A stretch of DNA of 64,000 nt, from assembly GCA_040081265.1 (NCBI GenBank), contig JBEBGV010000003.1, forward strand, positions 85,452 to 149,451, written 5' to 3'. Shown piece after piece: positions 9,069 to 18,132 of this stretch; within the stretch, counting starts at the first letter, position 1, and each line of letters begins with the position of its first letter. Position numbers and translations under genes: made by a program. The notes beneath the pieces were generated by a model that made no database searches, had not been told where the DNA came from, and was given only the letters and a program-made list of their open reading frames with translations. The stretch is from JBEBGV01 sp040081265. Lineage in GTDB: Bacteria; Acidobacteriota; Vicinamibacteria; Vicinamibacterales; UBA2999.

Positions 9069-11021
9069 CTAGCCCTCGAGATAGGTGTAGCCGTGGAGCC
9101 CGTCTTCGTAGAAGCGGAGCAGCTGGCCGGCACCCTCATAGTCCATCCTGCCGGCGTGCACCGCGGTTTCGACGTCGGTGCGCAGCTTGCCAAGAAGCGC
9201 TTCGGCGTCGAACTCGACGTAGTCGAGCACCTCTCGCACCGTGTCGCCCTTGATCAGGGCGTCCAGTCGCGCGGCGCCGTTCTCGTCCATGCTGACGTGC
9301 ACCGCGTGGGTATCGCCGAGGAGGTTGTGGAGGTCGCCGAGGATCTCCTGATAGGCCCCGATGAGAAACACGCCCAGGTAATACGGCTTGCCGTTGACGG
9401 TGTGCAGCGGGAGCGTGCGCTTCACGTCACGCCGGTCGACGAAACGGTCGAGCTTTCCGTCGGAATCGCACGTGATGTCGCCGAGCACCGCATGATTGAG
9501 CGGCTTCTCGTTGAGGCGATGGATGGGCATCACCGGAAAGAGCTGCTTGATGGCCCAGCTGTCGGGGATCGACTGAAACAGCGAAAAATTGCAGAAGTAG
9601 GTGTCGGACAGCTGCTCGTCCAGGTTCTGCAGGTCCTCCGGCACCTCGCCCATCGTCTGGGCAATCTTCTGGAGCTTCGTGCATGTTGCCCAGAACAGAT
9701 TCTCGGCGAGCGACCGCTGCTCGAGCGGCAGGTAGCCACCGTTGAAGAGCGAGAGCGCCATGTCGAGCGCCTGTTGCGCGTCGTGGAAGGCCTCGAGGGC
9801 ATTTCGGGCGGTGACGTTGTTGTACGTCTCGATCAGGTCCGCGACCGGCTGCTCCCAGTCCGGGTTGGCAGAGGTCGGAATCTTCTCGTCGCCAAAGCCC
9901 GAGACCCCGAGGACATTGAACACCAGCAGGCTGTGATAGGCGACGACCGCTCGTCCGCTCTCCGAGATGATCGTCGGGTGCGGCACGCTCGCTTCGTCGC
10001 ACACACTCTGGATGTGGTAGACGACGTCGTTGGCGTATTCCTCGAGCGTGTAGTTCATGCTCGACTCGAAGTTTGTCTGCGAGCCGTCGTAGTCCACGCC
10101 GAGCCCGCCGCCCACATCCAGGTACTTCAGCCCCGCACCAAGCTTGGCCAGTTCGGTGTAGACGCGCGCGCCCTCGTTCAGGGCGCCCTTCACGATGCGG
10201 ATGTTGGTGATCTGGCTGCCGAGGTGGAAGTGCAGGAGCTTGAGGCAGTCCTGCATGTTGCGGCTCTTCAGCTCCTCGAGGCCGCGCATGATTTCGGTGA
10301 CCGTCAGGCCGAACTTCGACCGGAATCCGCCTGAGGACTGCCATCGCCCGCTGCCGCGTGACGCCAGCTTCACGCGCATGCCGATCTGGGGCCGGACGTT
10401 GTATTTTTCTGCGGCCTCCAGGATCAGATTGAGTTCGGTGTACTTCTCGACGACCGGAATGATGTTGCGGCCCATCTTGTGGGCCAGCATCGCGGTTTCG
10501 ATGAACTCGGCGTCCTTGAATCCGTTGCAGATAATCGGCGTTTCGTTGTCGGCCACCGCAATGACGGCGAGCAGTTCCGGTTTGGATCCCGCCTCGAGAC
10601 CGAAGCCATATGGCCGGCCGAAGTTCAGCACCTCTTCGACGACCTGCCGCTGCTGGTTCACCTTGATCGGATACACGCAGCTGTACCCGCCCTGGTACTG
10701 GTGCTGCGCGATCGCCGCCTGAAACGCGTTGTGGATGTCGCCGAGCCGATGTTTGACGATGTCGGTGAAACGGATGAGGACCGGAAGACTGATGCCGCGC
10801 AGTTGCAGACGGTCGACCAGTTCCTTCAGATCGATGCCGCGCGACGGCTCCTTGGTCGGGTGCACGGCCACGTGGCCAGCCTGGTTGACCGAAAAGTAGC
10901 CGTTGCCCCAGCGCGGAACTTCGTACAGTTCGCTGGCGTCGTGGACACTCCAGGCCGACGTCGACGCGGTGCCGGAAGGCACCGCGGTTGCGCGTCCGTT
11001 GGTAGCAGTAGCGTTACTCAT
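9069..11021 (-). CDS. speA: Biosynthetic arginine decarboxylase
   Basis: A PLP enzyme converting arginine to agmatine, the first step of polyamine synthesis by the agmatine route. 650 residues, close to the E. coli enzyme. The PLP lysine is in YPIKVNQQ (about Lys120), followed by GLEAGSKPELL and the glycine-rich LDVGGGLGVDYDG phosphate-binding loop; CNGFKDAEFI is also present. I start at MSNATATNG because an upstream ATG at 11060 adds only a short unconserved stretch. Divergent from the thioesterase gene. No agmatinase or agmatine deiminase gene is nearby. Confidence 0.95.
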   Translation of the reverse strand: MSNATATNGRATAVPSGTASTSAWSVHDASELYEVPRWGNGYFSVNQAGHVAVHPTKEPSRGIDLKELVDRLQLRGISLPVLIRFTDIVKHRLGDIHNAFQAAIAQHQYQGGYSCVYPIKVNQQRQVVEEVLNFGRPYGFGLEAGSKPELLAVIAVADNETPIICNGFKDAEFIETAMLAHKMGRNIIPVVEKYTELNLILEAAEKYNVRPQIGMRVKLASRGSGRWQSSGGFRSKFGLTVTEIMRGLEELKSRNMQDCLKLLHFHLGSQITNIRIVKGALNEGARVYTELAKLGAGLKYLDVGGGLGVDYDGSQTNFESSMNYTLEEYANDVVYHIQSVCDEASVPHPTIISESGRAVVAYHSLLVFNVLGVSGFGDEKIPTSANPDWEQPVADLIETYNNVTARNALEAFHDAQQALDMALSLFNGGYLPLEQRSLAENLFWATCTKLQKIAQTMGEVPEDLQNLDEQLSDTYFCNFSLFQSIPDSWAIKQLFPVMPIHRLNEKPLNHAVLGDITCDSDGKLDRFVDRRDVKRTLPLHTVNGKPYYLGVFLIGAYQEILGDLHNLLGDTHAVHVSMDENGAARLDALIKGDTVREVLDYVEFDAEALLGKLRTDVETAVHAGRMDYEGAGQLLRFYEDGLHGYTYLEG

Positions 11022-11155
11022 CGTCACGGTACAGCGTAAAGCCTGCGCGTCAAATGTCAACGACGAATCGTCACCGATTCACGTCGGTCTCCTGCACATC
11101 GCTGCCTCGAATTGGATTGAGCCGGTCGAGCGAGGTGGAGAAGAATGGGAACGTC

Positions 11156-11563
11156 ATGAGCGACCGCGTCCCGGCTATCAAGGTGCTGCTGCTGCCCAAG
11201 GACACCAACGCCTACGGGACGATCTTCGGCGGCGTGATTCTGTCGAACATCGACCTCGCGTCGGCGGTAGAGGCCCGCAAGGCCGGCCCGTGCCGCTACG
11301 TGACGAAGGCCATGCGGGAAGTGGAGTTTCACGACCCGGTCTTTGTGGGTGACGTCGTGAGCTTTTACACCGAGACGGTGCGCGTGGGCCGCACTTCCGT
11401 GACGGTCAAGGTGTCGGTGATCGCCGAGCGGTGGGGCGTCAACGGCCGCTCGACGCCGGGACGGGGTGAGCACGTCATGGTGACCGAGGCCGAGGTCGTG
11501 CTGGTGGCGGTCGACGACAAGGGCCGTCCGACTCCGATTCGTCCCGAGCCGGCGCAGGCCTGA
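11156..11563 (+). CDS. Hotdog-fold acyl-CoA thioesterase (YciA-like)
   Basis: 135 residues hydrolysing acyl-CoA thioesters, by family. The segment DTNAYGTIFGGVILSNIDLA corresponds to the DTNxxGxIFGG signature that carries the catalytic aspartate, followed by EFHDPVFVGDVVSFYTETVRVGRTSVTVKV. An upstream in-frame ATG at 11054 would add 34 residues absent from the family; ATG 11156 is preceded by AATGGGA. Acyl preference is not predictable. It stands between speA (divergent) and thrC. Confidence 0.88.
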   Translation: MSDRVPAIKVLLLPKDTNAYGTIFGGVILSNIDLASAVEARKAGPCRYVTKAMREVEFHDPVFVGDVVSFYTETVRVGRTSVTVKVSVIAERWGVNGRSTPGRGEHVMVTEAEVVLVAVDDKGRPTPIRPEPAQA

Positions 11564-11620
11564 TCCCTGTATGATCCCTTCTCTGGCGAGGGCCCACCGC
11601 TCTGCCGGCATCTGCATCGC

Positions 11621-12949
11621 ATGAAATGGATTAGTACCAGGGGCGCGGCACCAGCCGTCCCGTTTATCGACGCTCTGTTTGCCGGGACTGCGCCCGACGG
11701 GGGGCTGTATTTTCCCGAGCGGTTCGACCCGCTGCCACGCGCGGCCCTCGAGGCGATTCGTGCCAACGACCTGGTTGGCATCGGCACCATCGTCGGCGAG
11801 CATCTGCTGAAGGGCGAGATTACCGAGAGCGTCCTGTATCCGCTCATTGCGCAGGCGCTCGATTTTCCCATCCCGCTGGTTCAGGTGACCGATCGCATCT
11901 GGGCGCTGGAGCTCTTTCACGGGCCAACGCTCGCGTTCAAGGACGTGGGGGCGCGCGTCCAGGCGCGGTTGCTGCACCACTTCACGGACGGTACGCCGCT
12001 GACCATTCTGGTCGCCACCTCCGGAGACACCGGCAGCGCCGTCGCACAGTCCTTTCATCGCGTGCCTGACACGCGCGTCGTCGTCCTGTATCCAGAGGGC
12101 CAGGTCAGCGATGTCCAGGAAGCGCAGATGGCCTCGCTCGGCGACAACGTGCTGGCCATCGCCGTCAAAGGCACCTTCGACGACTGCCAGCGGCTGGTCA
12201 AGCAGGCGTTCGCCGATGACGAGTTGCGCAGGCACGTGTGGCTGACGCCGGCGAACTCGATCAACCTGGGGAGGCTGCTGCCGCAGGTGTTCTATTACTT
12301 CCTGCTGGCGCGACTCGGCTCGGCCGCGGGAGGCGCGAACGGGCGTTCGGGCCCGATCGTGTCGGTGCCGAGCGGCAATTTCGGGAATCTGACCGCCGGG
12401 CTCATCGCCAAGCGCCTCGGCCTGCACGTATCGCAGTTTGTGGCGGCCACCAACGTGAACGACGTGGTTCCCGAATACCTGCGGACGGGCATCTACAGCC
12501 CGCGTGCGTCTGTTCGCACAGTGGCCAACGCGATGGACGTGGGGGCGCCGAGCAACTTCGAGCGGATCCGCGCGCTCTACAACGACGACATCGACGCGAT
12601 TCGCGCCGACGTCACCGGCGCTGTCTATGACGACTCGACGGTGGTGGCCGAGATCGGGCGCGTCTATCGCCGCTACGGATACCTGCTCGATCCGCACGGT
12701 GCGATTGCCTGGCTTGGTTTGAACGACGCGCTTAAAGCGGCCGGGCCGCAGGCCCGCGGGGTGTTCCTCGCGACGGCGCATCCCGCCAAGTTCCGTGACG
12801 TGGTCGGCCCCGCAATCGGAGACGACGTCCCGTTGCCACCGGCGATCGAGGCGGCACTTGCCAAGCCGCGCCACAGCACCCCTCTCGATGCGCGGTACGA
12901 CGCGCTGCTCGACCTGCTGCGTTCGAACGTCGGCGTCGGTATCGCCTAG
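11621..12949 (+). CDS. thrC: Threonine synthase
   Basis: A PLP enzyme converting O-phosphohomoserine to threonine. 442 residues. The N-terminal STRG motif (about 5-8), the PLP lysine in LAFKDVGAR (Lys107), the ATSGDTGSA loop and a later SVPSGNFGNLTAGL are the expected signatures of the E. coli-type enzyme. A TATGAT element lies at 11570-11575, giving a short leader. pepF follows after 11 bp and is probably cotranscribed. Together with asd at 19640 it represents the aspartate-family branch in the window. Confidence 0.95.
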   Translation: MKWISTRGAAPAVPFIDALFAGTAPDGGLYFPERFDPLPRAALEAIRANDLVGIGTIVGEHLLKGEITESVLYPLIAQALDFPIPLVQVTDRIWALELFHGPTLAFKDVGARVQARLLHHFTDGTPLTILVATSGDTGSAVAQSFHRVPDTRVVVLYPEGQVSDVQEAQMASLGDNVLAIAVKGTFDDCQRLVKQAFADDELRRHVWLTPANSINLGRLLPQVFYYFLLARLGSAAGGANGRSGPIVSVPSGNFGNLTAGLIAKRLGLHVSQFVAATNVNDVVPEYLRTGIYSPRASVRTVANAMDVGAPSNFERIRALYNDDIDAIRADVTGAVYDDSTVVAEIGRVYRRYGYLLDPHGAIAWLGLNDALKAAGPQARGVFLATAHPAKFRDVVGPAIGDDVPLPPAIEAALAKPRHSTPLDARYDALLDLLRSNVGVGIA

Positions 12950-12960
12950 GGAGAGTCACC

Positions 12961-14799
12961 GTGCCACCTCTGGACCCCTTCCGCCCTGGCGCAGGTGGCG
13001 TGCCTGCTCGCGAGTCGGTCCCGGATCGCTACAAGTGGAACCTGGACGACGTCTGCGCAGACTGGGACGCGTGGCAGCGGAGCTACGCCGAGCTCGAACA
13101 GGCGGTTGACGCCTTCACGTCGTTCCGGGGCACCCTGGCTGAAGGTGGACGCCGCCTCCTCGAAGCCTTCCGGGCGATGGACGCGATGGGAGCGCTCAGC
13201 TATCGCGTCTGGTACTTTGCGTCCCTGCACTACGATCAGGACCAGCGCAACAACCAGATCAATGCGCGTCGCCAGCAGGTGCAGATTCTCTTCGCCCGCC
13301 AGCACCAGGCGAGTTCGTGGTTCAACCCCGAACTGCTCGAGATTCCGGTTGCGACTGTCCGTGGCTGGGTGGAGTCCGACGCAGACCTGGCCGTCTACCG
13401 GTTTGCGATCGAGAGCCTCTTCCACGAGCAGGAGCACGTGCTCGACGCGTCCGGGGAGCGTCTCATGTCGTTTGCGGGTCGCTCCGGCAGCGTTCCCTAC
13501 GACAGCTATTCCGCACTGACCACCGCCGACATCAAGTTCCCGTCGATCACCCTGAGCGCCGGCCAGGAGGTGACGCTGACGTACGGGCAGTATCGCGCCC
13601 TGCTCGAAACCAACCGGGTGCAGGAGGATCGCGCGACGGCCTACCGGGCGTTTCACAAGACGTTTGCCGACAACCAGAACACCTATGCCGCTCTCTACAA
13701 CGGCGTACTGCAGCGCGACTGGTTTCATGCCCGGGCGCGTGGCTACGCGTCGACCCTTGATGCCGCGCTCCACGGCAACAACATTCCCACGACGGTGGTG
13801 GAGAACCTGATCCACGAGGCCAAGGCCGGGGTCGAACCGCTGCGGCGCTACCACCGCCTGCGTCGGCGCGTGCTGGGAATGCCGACCTACCGAATCTTCG
13901 ACTTCTCGGTTTCCCTCGTCGATCACGACGCGCGGTATCCGTATGACGAGGTTGGAAGCTGGATCGTCGACGCGTGTGCCCGGCTCGGCTCCGACTACCA
14001 GGACAACGTGAGGCGTGCGTTTCAGGGCGGGTGGATTGACGTCTTCGAGAATGCGGGAAAGCGAAGCGGCGCGTACTCGGCGCCTGTGTACGGAACACAT
14101 CCGTACATGCTGTTGAACTACAACGAAACGCTCGACTCTGTCTTTACGCTGGCACACGAAATGGGGCACTCCATGCACACGCTGCTGTCGCATCGTGCCC
14201 AGCCGTTCGTGTATGCCGGCTACACGATCTTCGTTGCCGAGGTGCCGTCCACGCTCAGCGAGGCCCTGTTTCTGGACCTGATGCTCGAACGTGCCAGCAG
14301 TCGCGCCGAGCGCGCCGTCCTGCTTCAGCACGCCATCGACAGCATTACCGGCACCTTCTACACGCAAGTGCTCTTTGCCGACTTCGAGTTGCAGGCGCAC
14401 CGCCTGGTCGAGCGGGATCAGCCGATCACGGCCGACGTGTTGAACGCACTCTATGCGACCCTGCTGCGCGAGTACTACGGGGATGTCATCGATGAAGAGG
14501 AACTGTCACGGGTGACGTGGGCACGCATCCCGCACTTCTTCAGCACGCCCTACTACGTCTACCAGTACGCGACATGCTTTGCGTCCACCGCGAGCCTGAT
14601 GCAGGGGATTCGCGCGCAGGACGGGTCGACGCGCGACGCGGCGGTTCAGAAGTATCTGGCCCTGCTGAGTTCGGGCGGCAGTGACTATCCGATGGCACTG
14701 CTCGCGCGCGCGGGTGTTGACCTGAGCCGGCCCGACACCGTCAGGGCCGTCACGGCCGAACTCGACGTGCTGGTGGGGAAGCTCGAAGCCGAGCTCTGA
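12961..14799 (+). CDS. pepF: Oligoendopeptidase F (M3 family zinc metallopeptidase)
   Basis: Cytoplasmic zinc peptidase cleaving short peptides. 612 residues, normal for the family. The zinc motif HEMGH is at residues 399-403 within TLAHEMGHSMHTLL, with the downstream glutamate in FVAEVPSTLSEALF and the substrate-loop segment TPYYVYQYATCFAS near the C-terminus. GTG start 11 bp after thrC with GGGAGAG upstream. It converges tail to tail with the CAP-domain gene, three bases apart. Confidence 0.93.
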   Translation: MPPLDPFRPGAGGVPARESVPDRYKWNLDDVCADWDAWQRSYAELEQAVDAFTSFRGTLAEGGRRLLEAFRAMDAMGALSYRVWYFASLHYDQDQRNNQINARRQQVQILFARQHQASSWFNPELLEIPVATVRGWVESDADLAVYRFAIESLFHEQEHVLDASGERLMSFAGRSGSVPYDSYSALTTADIKFPSITLSAGQEVTLTYGQYRALLETNRVQEDRATAYRAFHKTFADNQNTYAALYNGVLQRDWFHARARGYASTLDAALHGNNIPTTVVENLIHEAKAGVEPLRRYHRLRRRVLGMPTYRIFDFSVSLVDHDARYPYDEVGSWIVDACARLGSDYQDNVRRAFQGGWIDVFENAGKRSGAYSAPVYGTHPYMLLNYNETLDSVFTLAHEMGHSMHTLLSHRAQPFVYAGYTIFVAEVPSTLSEALFLDLMLERASSRAERAVLLQHAIDSITGTFYTQVLFADFELQAHRLVERDQPITADVLNALYATLLREYYGDVIDEEELSRVTWARIPHFFSTPYYVYQYATCFASTASLMQGIRAQDGSTRDAAVQKYLALLSSGGSDYPMALLARAGVDLSRPDTVRAVTAELDVLVGKLEAEL

Positions 14800-14802
14800 T
14801 TC

Positions 14803-15342
14803 CTACCGGGGACGGCCGAACATCTCTGCGTAGTACGGTCGTCCGTTGGCGTCCTTCGCCACCCCGAACCCAAACTCCGTATAGGACGGGTTGAGGATGT
14901 TTGCCCGGTGACTCGCGGAGTTCATCCAGGCTGACACCACTTCGGCCTCCGAGCGTTGCCCCATGGCGACGTTCTCGCCGTAGGCCGCCCATGAGTAGGC
15001 AACCGCCGCCAGCCTGTCCGACGGGCTGGGGTACGGCGCTCCCGGAAGCACATGGTCCATCTGACTCGCGCTGCCCATCTGATCTGACTGGAGCTGGGCG
15101 GCGGTGGTCAGTTTGGGGTTCTCCTGCAGCGCTGGAACTCCGGCACGGCGACGTTCTGCGTTGGTCATTGCCAGGACCGACGCCACCTGAGTGGCAGTGG
15201 CCGGAGAGGTCGAGGTGGAAGCGGCGGTTGCGGCGGTGGTCGACGTGGCGCCCGACACCGTGCTCGGGGCGGTGGGTCCGGCGCACGCCAGGAGCCCGAG
15301 GATCGCCGATGTCAGCAGCGTCCGGTACGCAAAGGGAGGCAC
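14803..15342 (-). CDS. Secreted CAP/SCP-domain lipoprotein
   Basis: 179 residues. The N-terminus has a hydrophobic stretch ending in LLACAG, a lipobox-like cleavage site, so export and lipid anchoring are likely. A Ser/Thr/Ala-rich linker (25-50) follows, then a CAP domain with NAERRRAGVPAL, AQLQSDQM, YGENVAMG and the C-terminal AWMNSASHRANILNP. Bacterial CAP proteins have no single assigned activity. It lies upstream of, and divergent from, the second ArsR-methyltransferase gene. Confidence 0.88.
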   Translation of the reverse strand: MPPFAYRTLLTSAILGLLACAGPTAPSTVSGATSTTAATAASTSTSPATATQVASVLAMTNAERRRAGVPALQENPKLTTAAQLQSDQMGSASQMDHVLPGAPYPSPSDRLAAVAYSWAAYGENVAMGQRSEAEVVSAWMNSASHRANILNPSYTEFGFGVAKDANGRPYYAEMFGRPR

Positions 15343-15499
15343 GCTTCAGGCGCTGCAACCCGCGTCCCCGTCGTTCCTGCACGGCATCACGCAGAACGAC
15401 GCCATCCCCGTGCCCCGAAGCGGAGCACGGTCTCACGGGATTGTGAGTGCGGCCCGCACCTCGGAGAGTGTTGACCGGGTCGACCGGATATGAAACACT

Positions 15500-15518
15500 A
15501 AATCCGGATTTACGGATT
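15500..15518. promoter_or_regulatory. Candidate operator overlapping the start of the ArsR-methyltransferase/ahcY operon
   Basis: AAATCCGGATTT (15500-15511) is a perfect 12-bp palindrome. AATCCG (15501-15506) and CGGATT (15513-15518) form a second overlapping inverted repeat with a 6-bp spacer. The site ends one base before the first in-frame ATG. This is where an ArsR-family repressor would control its own operon. No experimental support. Confidence 0.55.
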
Positions 15519-15519
15519 A

Positions 15520-16458
15520 ATGGTTGCAATTCTGGATCACATGTCGGCGCTCGCCGACCCCACTCGCTGCCGCATCCTCGTGCTGCTCGAGAAGCATGAA
15601 CTCACGGTGTCAGAACTGTGCGCGGTGCTCCAGATGCCACAGTCCAGCGTGAGCCGGCAGCTGAAGACGCTGGCCGACGATGGCTGGGTCGCGTCACGAC
15701 GTGATGCAACGAGCCGCTTCTACAGCATGTCCGCCGAGGATCTCGACGAGGGTGCCAGACAGCTGTGGCCGATCATCCGCGAACAGGTCACAGGCACGCG
15801 GTCCGCGGCTCACGACGAACAGCGCCTGCGTGGGGTACTGGCACGGCGACGAGTGAAGTCAGAAGAGTTCTTTGCAACCGCAGCCGCCGGGTGGGACCAC
15901 ATCCGCGAAGGACTGTTCGGGGACTCCTTTTATCTCTGGGCCGTGCTGGGACTCATTGACCCAACGCTCACGGTGGGCGATCTGGGATGCGGGACCGGGC
16001 AGCTCTCAGCCACGGTGGCTCCCCACGTGGCGCGCATCATCGCCGTCGATGCGTCATCGGACATGCTGGACGCGGCGCGGACGCGGCTTGCGGGAACCGA
16101 CAACGTGGACGTGCGAGAAGGCCACCTCGAGGCGCTGCCGATCGCGGATGGAGAGCTCGACGCGGCGATGCTGTCGCTCGTCCTGCACTACTCGCCGGAT
16201 CCGGCCCGGGCCCTCGCCGAGGCGGCGCGCGCGCTCAGGCCCGGAGGACGCATCCTGGTGGTCGACATGCAGCCGCACGAGCGCACCGAATATCAGCAGC
16301 ACATGGGCCATGTGTGGCTGGGTTTTTCGGAAAAGCAGATTGGACGGTATCTGGCCGGTGCCGGGTTCGACGCGGTACGGGTGCATTCCCTGCCGGTCGA
16401 TCCCGATGCGCGGGGGCCCGGACTCTTTGCGGCAACGGCAATGAAAGTTCTTTCGTAG
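15520..16458 (+). CDS. ArsR-type repressor fused to a SAM methyltransferase domain, second copy (SahR-like)
   Basis: 312 residues. The ArsR winged helix occupies 1-90 (ALADPTRCRILVLL; recognition helix around QSSVSRQLKTL). A linker with RVKSEEFFATAAAGWDHIREG follows, then a class I methyltransferase fold with SAM motif VGDLGCGTGQLS (152-163). It is a homologue of the protein at 1451, with the same domain order but divergent sequence. The stop codon is 74 bp before ahcY on the same strand, so control of S-adenosylhomocysteine removal is the natural inference. The start is uncertain: ATG 15520 abuts the palindromic operator, and ATG 15541 (MSALADPTRCR) would fit a transcript beginning downstream of it. 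Confidence 0.88.
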   Translation: MVAILDHMSALADPTRCRILVLLEKHELTVSELCAVLQMPQSSVSRQLKTLADDGWVASRRDATSRFYSMSAEDLDEGARQLWPIIREQVTGTRSAAHDEQRLRGVLARRRVKSEEFFATAAAGWDHIREGLFGDSFYLWAVLGLIDPTLTVGDLGCGTGQLSATVAPHVARIIAVDASSDMLDAARTRLAGTDNVDVREGHLEALPIADGELDAAMLSLVLHYSPDPARALAEAARALRPGGRILVVDMQPHERTEYQQHMGHVWLGFSEKQIGRYLAGAGFDAVRVHSLPVDPDARGPGLFAATAMKVLS

Positions 16459-16476
16459 GGCGGACCTTCAGGTCCG
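16455..16476 (+). repeat. REP-like palindrome, copy 1
   Basis: GTAG head followed by CGGACC-TTCA-GGTCCG (16461-16476). The TAG of the head is the stop codon of the ArsR-methyltransferase gene. It lies inside the presumed operon, between that gene and ahcY. See copies at 39341, 54334 and 58682. Confidence 0.65.
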
Positions 16477-16532
16477 TCACTGGTGTGAATGACCCGCGAC
16501 GTGACGCCGCGAGTCGATGTGAGGAGATAGCA

Positions 16533-18035
16533 ATGGCAACAGTTCTGACCGAGAAGAGGCACGCGTTCGAGACGGCGACACAGGCGGGACGTCCCGCGTT
16601 CAAGGTCGCCGATCTGGGCCTGGCCGAGTGGGGGCGTAAGGAAATGAGGCTCGCGGAGCACGAGATGCCCGGATTGATGGCGCTTCGCACCCGCTACGCG
16701 GGCAAGAAGCCGCTGGCTGGCGCCCGCATCATGGGCAGCCTGCACATGACCATCCAGACGGCAGTGCTCATCGAAACCCTGGCCGACCTTGGAGCAGACG
16801 TCCGCTGGGTGTCGTGCAACATCTTCTCGACGCAGGATCACGCGGCCGCCGCCGTGGTGGTGGGCCGTCCCGAAACCGGTGGCACCGTGGCTCAGCCGAA
16901 GGGCATCCCGGTGTTTGCGTGGAAGGGTGAGTCCCTGGACGAGTACTGGTGGTGCACGGTCGAAGCGCTGGTCTGGCCGGATGGTTCTGGCCCGACGCTG
17001 ATCGTCGACGATGGCGGGGACGCGACGCTGTTCGTGCACAAGGCCGCCGAGTATGAGAAGGCTGGCACGGTGCCGTCATTCAACCCGGACAAGGAGCCTG
17101 AGGAGTGGGGGGTCATTCTTGCCACCCTGACCCGTGAACTCAAGGCCAACCCCGGTCGATGGACTGCCGTCGCGAAGAGTATCCGGGGCGTCAGCGAGGA
17201 AACGACGACCGGTGTCCACCGTCTCTACCAGATGAAGGATGCCGGCACATTGCTCTTCCCGGCCATCAACGTCAACGACTCGGTGACCAAGAGCAAGTTC
17301 GACAACATCTTCGGCTGCCGCCACTCGCTGCCGGACGGCCTGGCTCGTGCGACCGACGTGATGCTTGGCGGTAAGGTCGCCCTGGTGCTTGGCTACGGAG
17401 AAGTGGGCAAGGGCTGCGCACAGGCGCTGCGCGGACAGGGCTGCCGGGTCATCGTCACCGAAATCGACCCGATTTGCGCGCTGCAGGCGGCGATGGAGGG
17501 CTTCGAGGTGAAGACCCTCGAAGATGTCGTGTCCACCGCGGATATCTTCGTGACGGCGACCGGCAACTTCAACATCATCACGGTCGAGCACATGGCCCGC
17601 ATGAAGGACAAGGCCATCGTCGGGAACATCGGTCACTTCGACAATGAAATCGACATGGCCGGCCTGAAGAAGACCAAGGGCATCGAGCGCATCAACATCA
17701 AGCCGCAGTACGACGAATTCAAGTTTCCTGATGGCCACAGCGTCATGGTGCTGGCCGAAGGACGCCTGCTCAACCTGGGTTGCGCAACCGGACACCCGAG
17801 CTTCGTGATGTCGGCGTCGTTCACCAATCAGGTGCTGGCACAGCTCGAACTGCACGCCAACGCCGAGAAGTACGGCATCTCGGTCACGATGCTGCCCAAG
17901 GCGCTTGACGAAGAGGTGGCGCGTCTCCACCTCGATCATCTGGGCGTCAAGCTGACCACGCTCTCCAAGGATCAGGCCGACTACATCGGCGTGCCAGTGG
18001 AAGGGCCGTACAAGCCCAACCACTATCGGTACTGA
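16533..18035 (+). CDS. ahcY: S-adenosylhomocysteine hydrolase
   Basis: NAD-dependent enzyme splitting S-adenosylhomocysteine into adenosine and homocysteine, relieving product inhibition of methyltransferases and feeding MetH. 500 residues, with the insertion around 160-200 typical of longer bacterial forms. Visible are SCNIFSTQDHAAAA, the active-site region KSKFDNIFGCRHSLPDG, the NAD loop LGYGEVGKGCAQ (about 286) and the diagnostic C-terminus KPNHYRY. ATG 16533 is preceded by GAGGAGA. The reading frame stays open upstream into the previous gene, but that part is not AhcY sequence. No S-adenosylhomocysteine riboswitch fold was seen in the 74-base gap. A palindromic terminator follows. Confidence 0.97.
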   Translation: MATVLTEKRHAFETATQAGRPAFKVADLGLAEWGRKEMRLAEHEMPGLMALRTRYAGKKPLAGARIMGSLHMTIQTAVLIETLADLGADVRWVSCNIFSTQDHAAAAVVVGRPETGGTVAQPKGIPVFAWKGESLDEYWWCTVEALVWPDGSGPTLIVDDGGDATLFVHKAAEYEKAGTVPSFNPDKEPEEWGVILATLTRELKANPGRWTAVAKSIRGVSEETTTGVHRLYQMKDAGTLLFPAINVNDSVTKSKFDNIFGCRHSLPDGLARATDVMLGGKVALVLGYGEVGKGCAQALRGQGCRVIVTEIDPICALQAAMEGFEVKTLEDVVSTADIFVTATGNFNIITVEHMARMKDKAIVGNIGHFDNEIDMAGLKKTKGIERINIKPQYDEFKFPDGHSVMVLAEGRLLNLGCATGHPSFVMSASFTNQVLAQLELHANAEKYGISVTMLPKALDEEVARLHLDHLGVKLTTLSKDQADYIGVPVEGPYKPNHYRY

Positions 18036-18058
18036 AGCACGATCGTCTGTGTGAGGAG

Positions 18059-18085
18059 GGGCCGGCGCGCGCCGGCCCTTCTTTT
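18059..18085 (+). terminator. Rho-independent terminator of ahcY
   Basis: The perfect 18-bp palindrome GGCCGGCGCGCGCCGGCC (18061-18078), preceded by GG and followed by CTTCTTTT. Confidence 0.8.
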
Positions 18086-18132
18086 GTCCAGCCGGTCCTG
18101 CTCTCCGGCCGCCACTTGTTCCAGAATAGGGC

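Noticed and set aside
11057..12874. 605-codon minus-strand open frame
   Set aside because: Antisense to the thioesterase and threonine synthase genes, both secure; it is His/Arg-rich without motif.
16459..16532. S-adenosylhomocysteine riboswitch upstream of ahcY
   Set aside because: The 74 bases hold a REP-like palindrome and a ribosome-binding site but none of the conserved segments of the riboswitch; control by the upstream ArsR-methyltransferase protein is the simpler reading.
15987..18035. A 682-codon open frame fusing an N-terminal extension to AhcY
   Set aside because: The upstream part is the wrong frame of the ArsR-methyltransferase gene. AhcY homology begins at ATG 16533 with a good ribosome-binding site.
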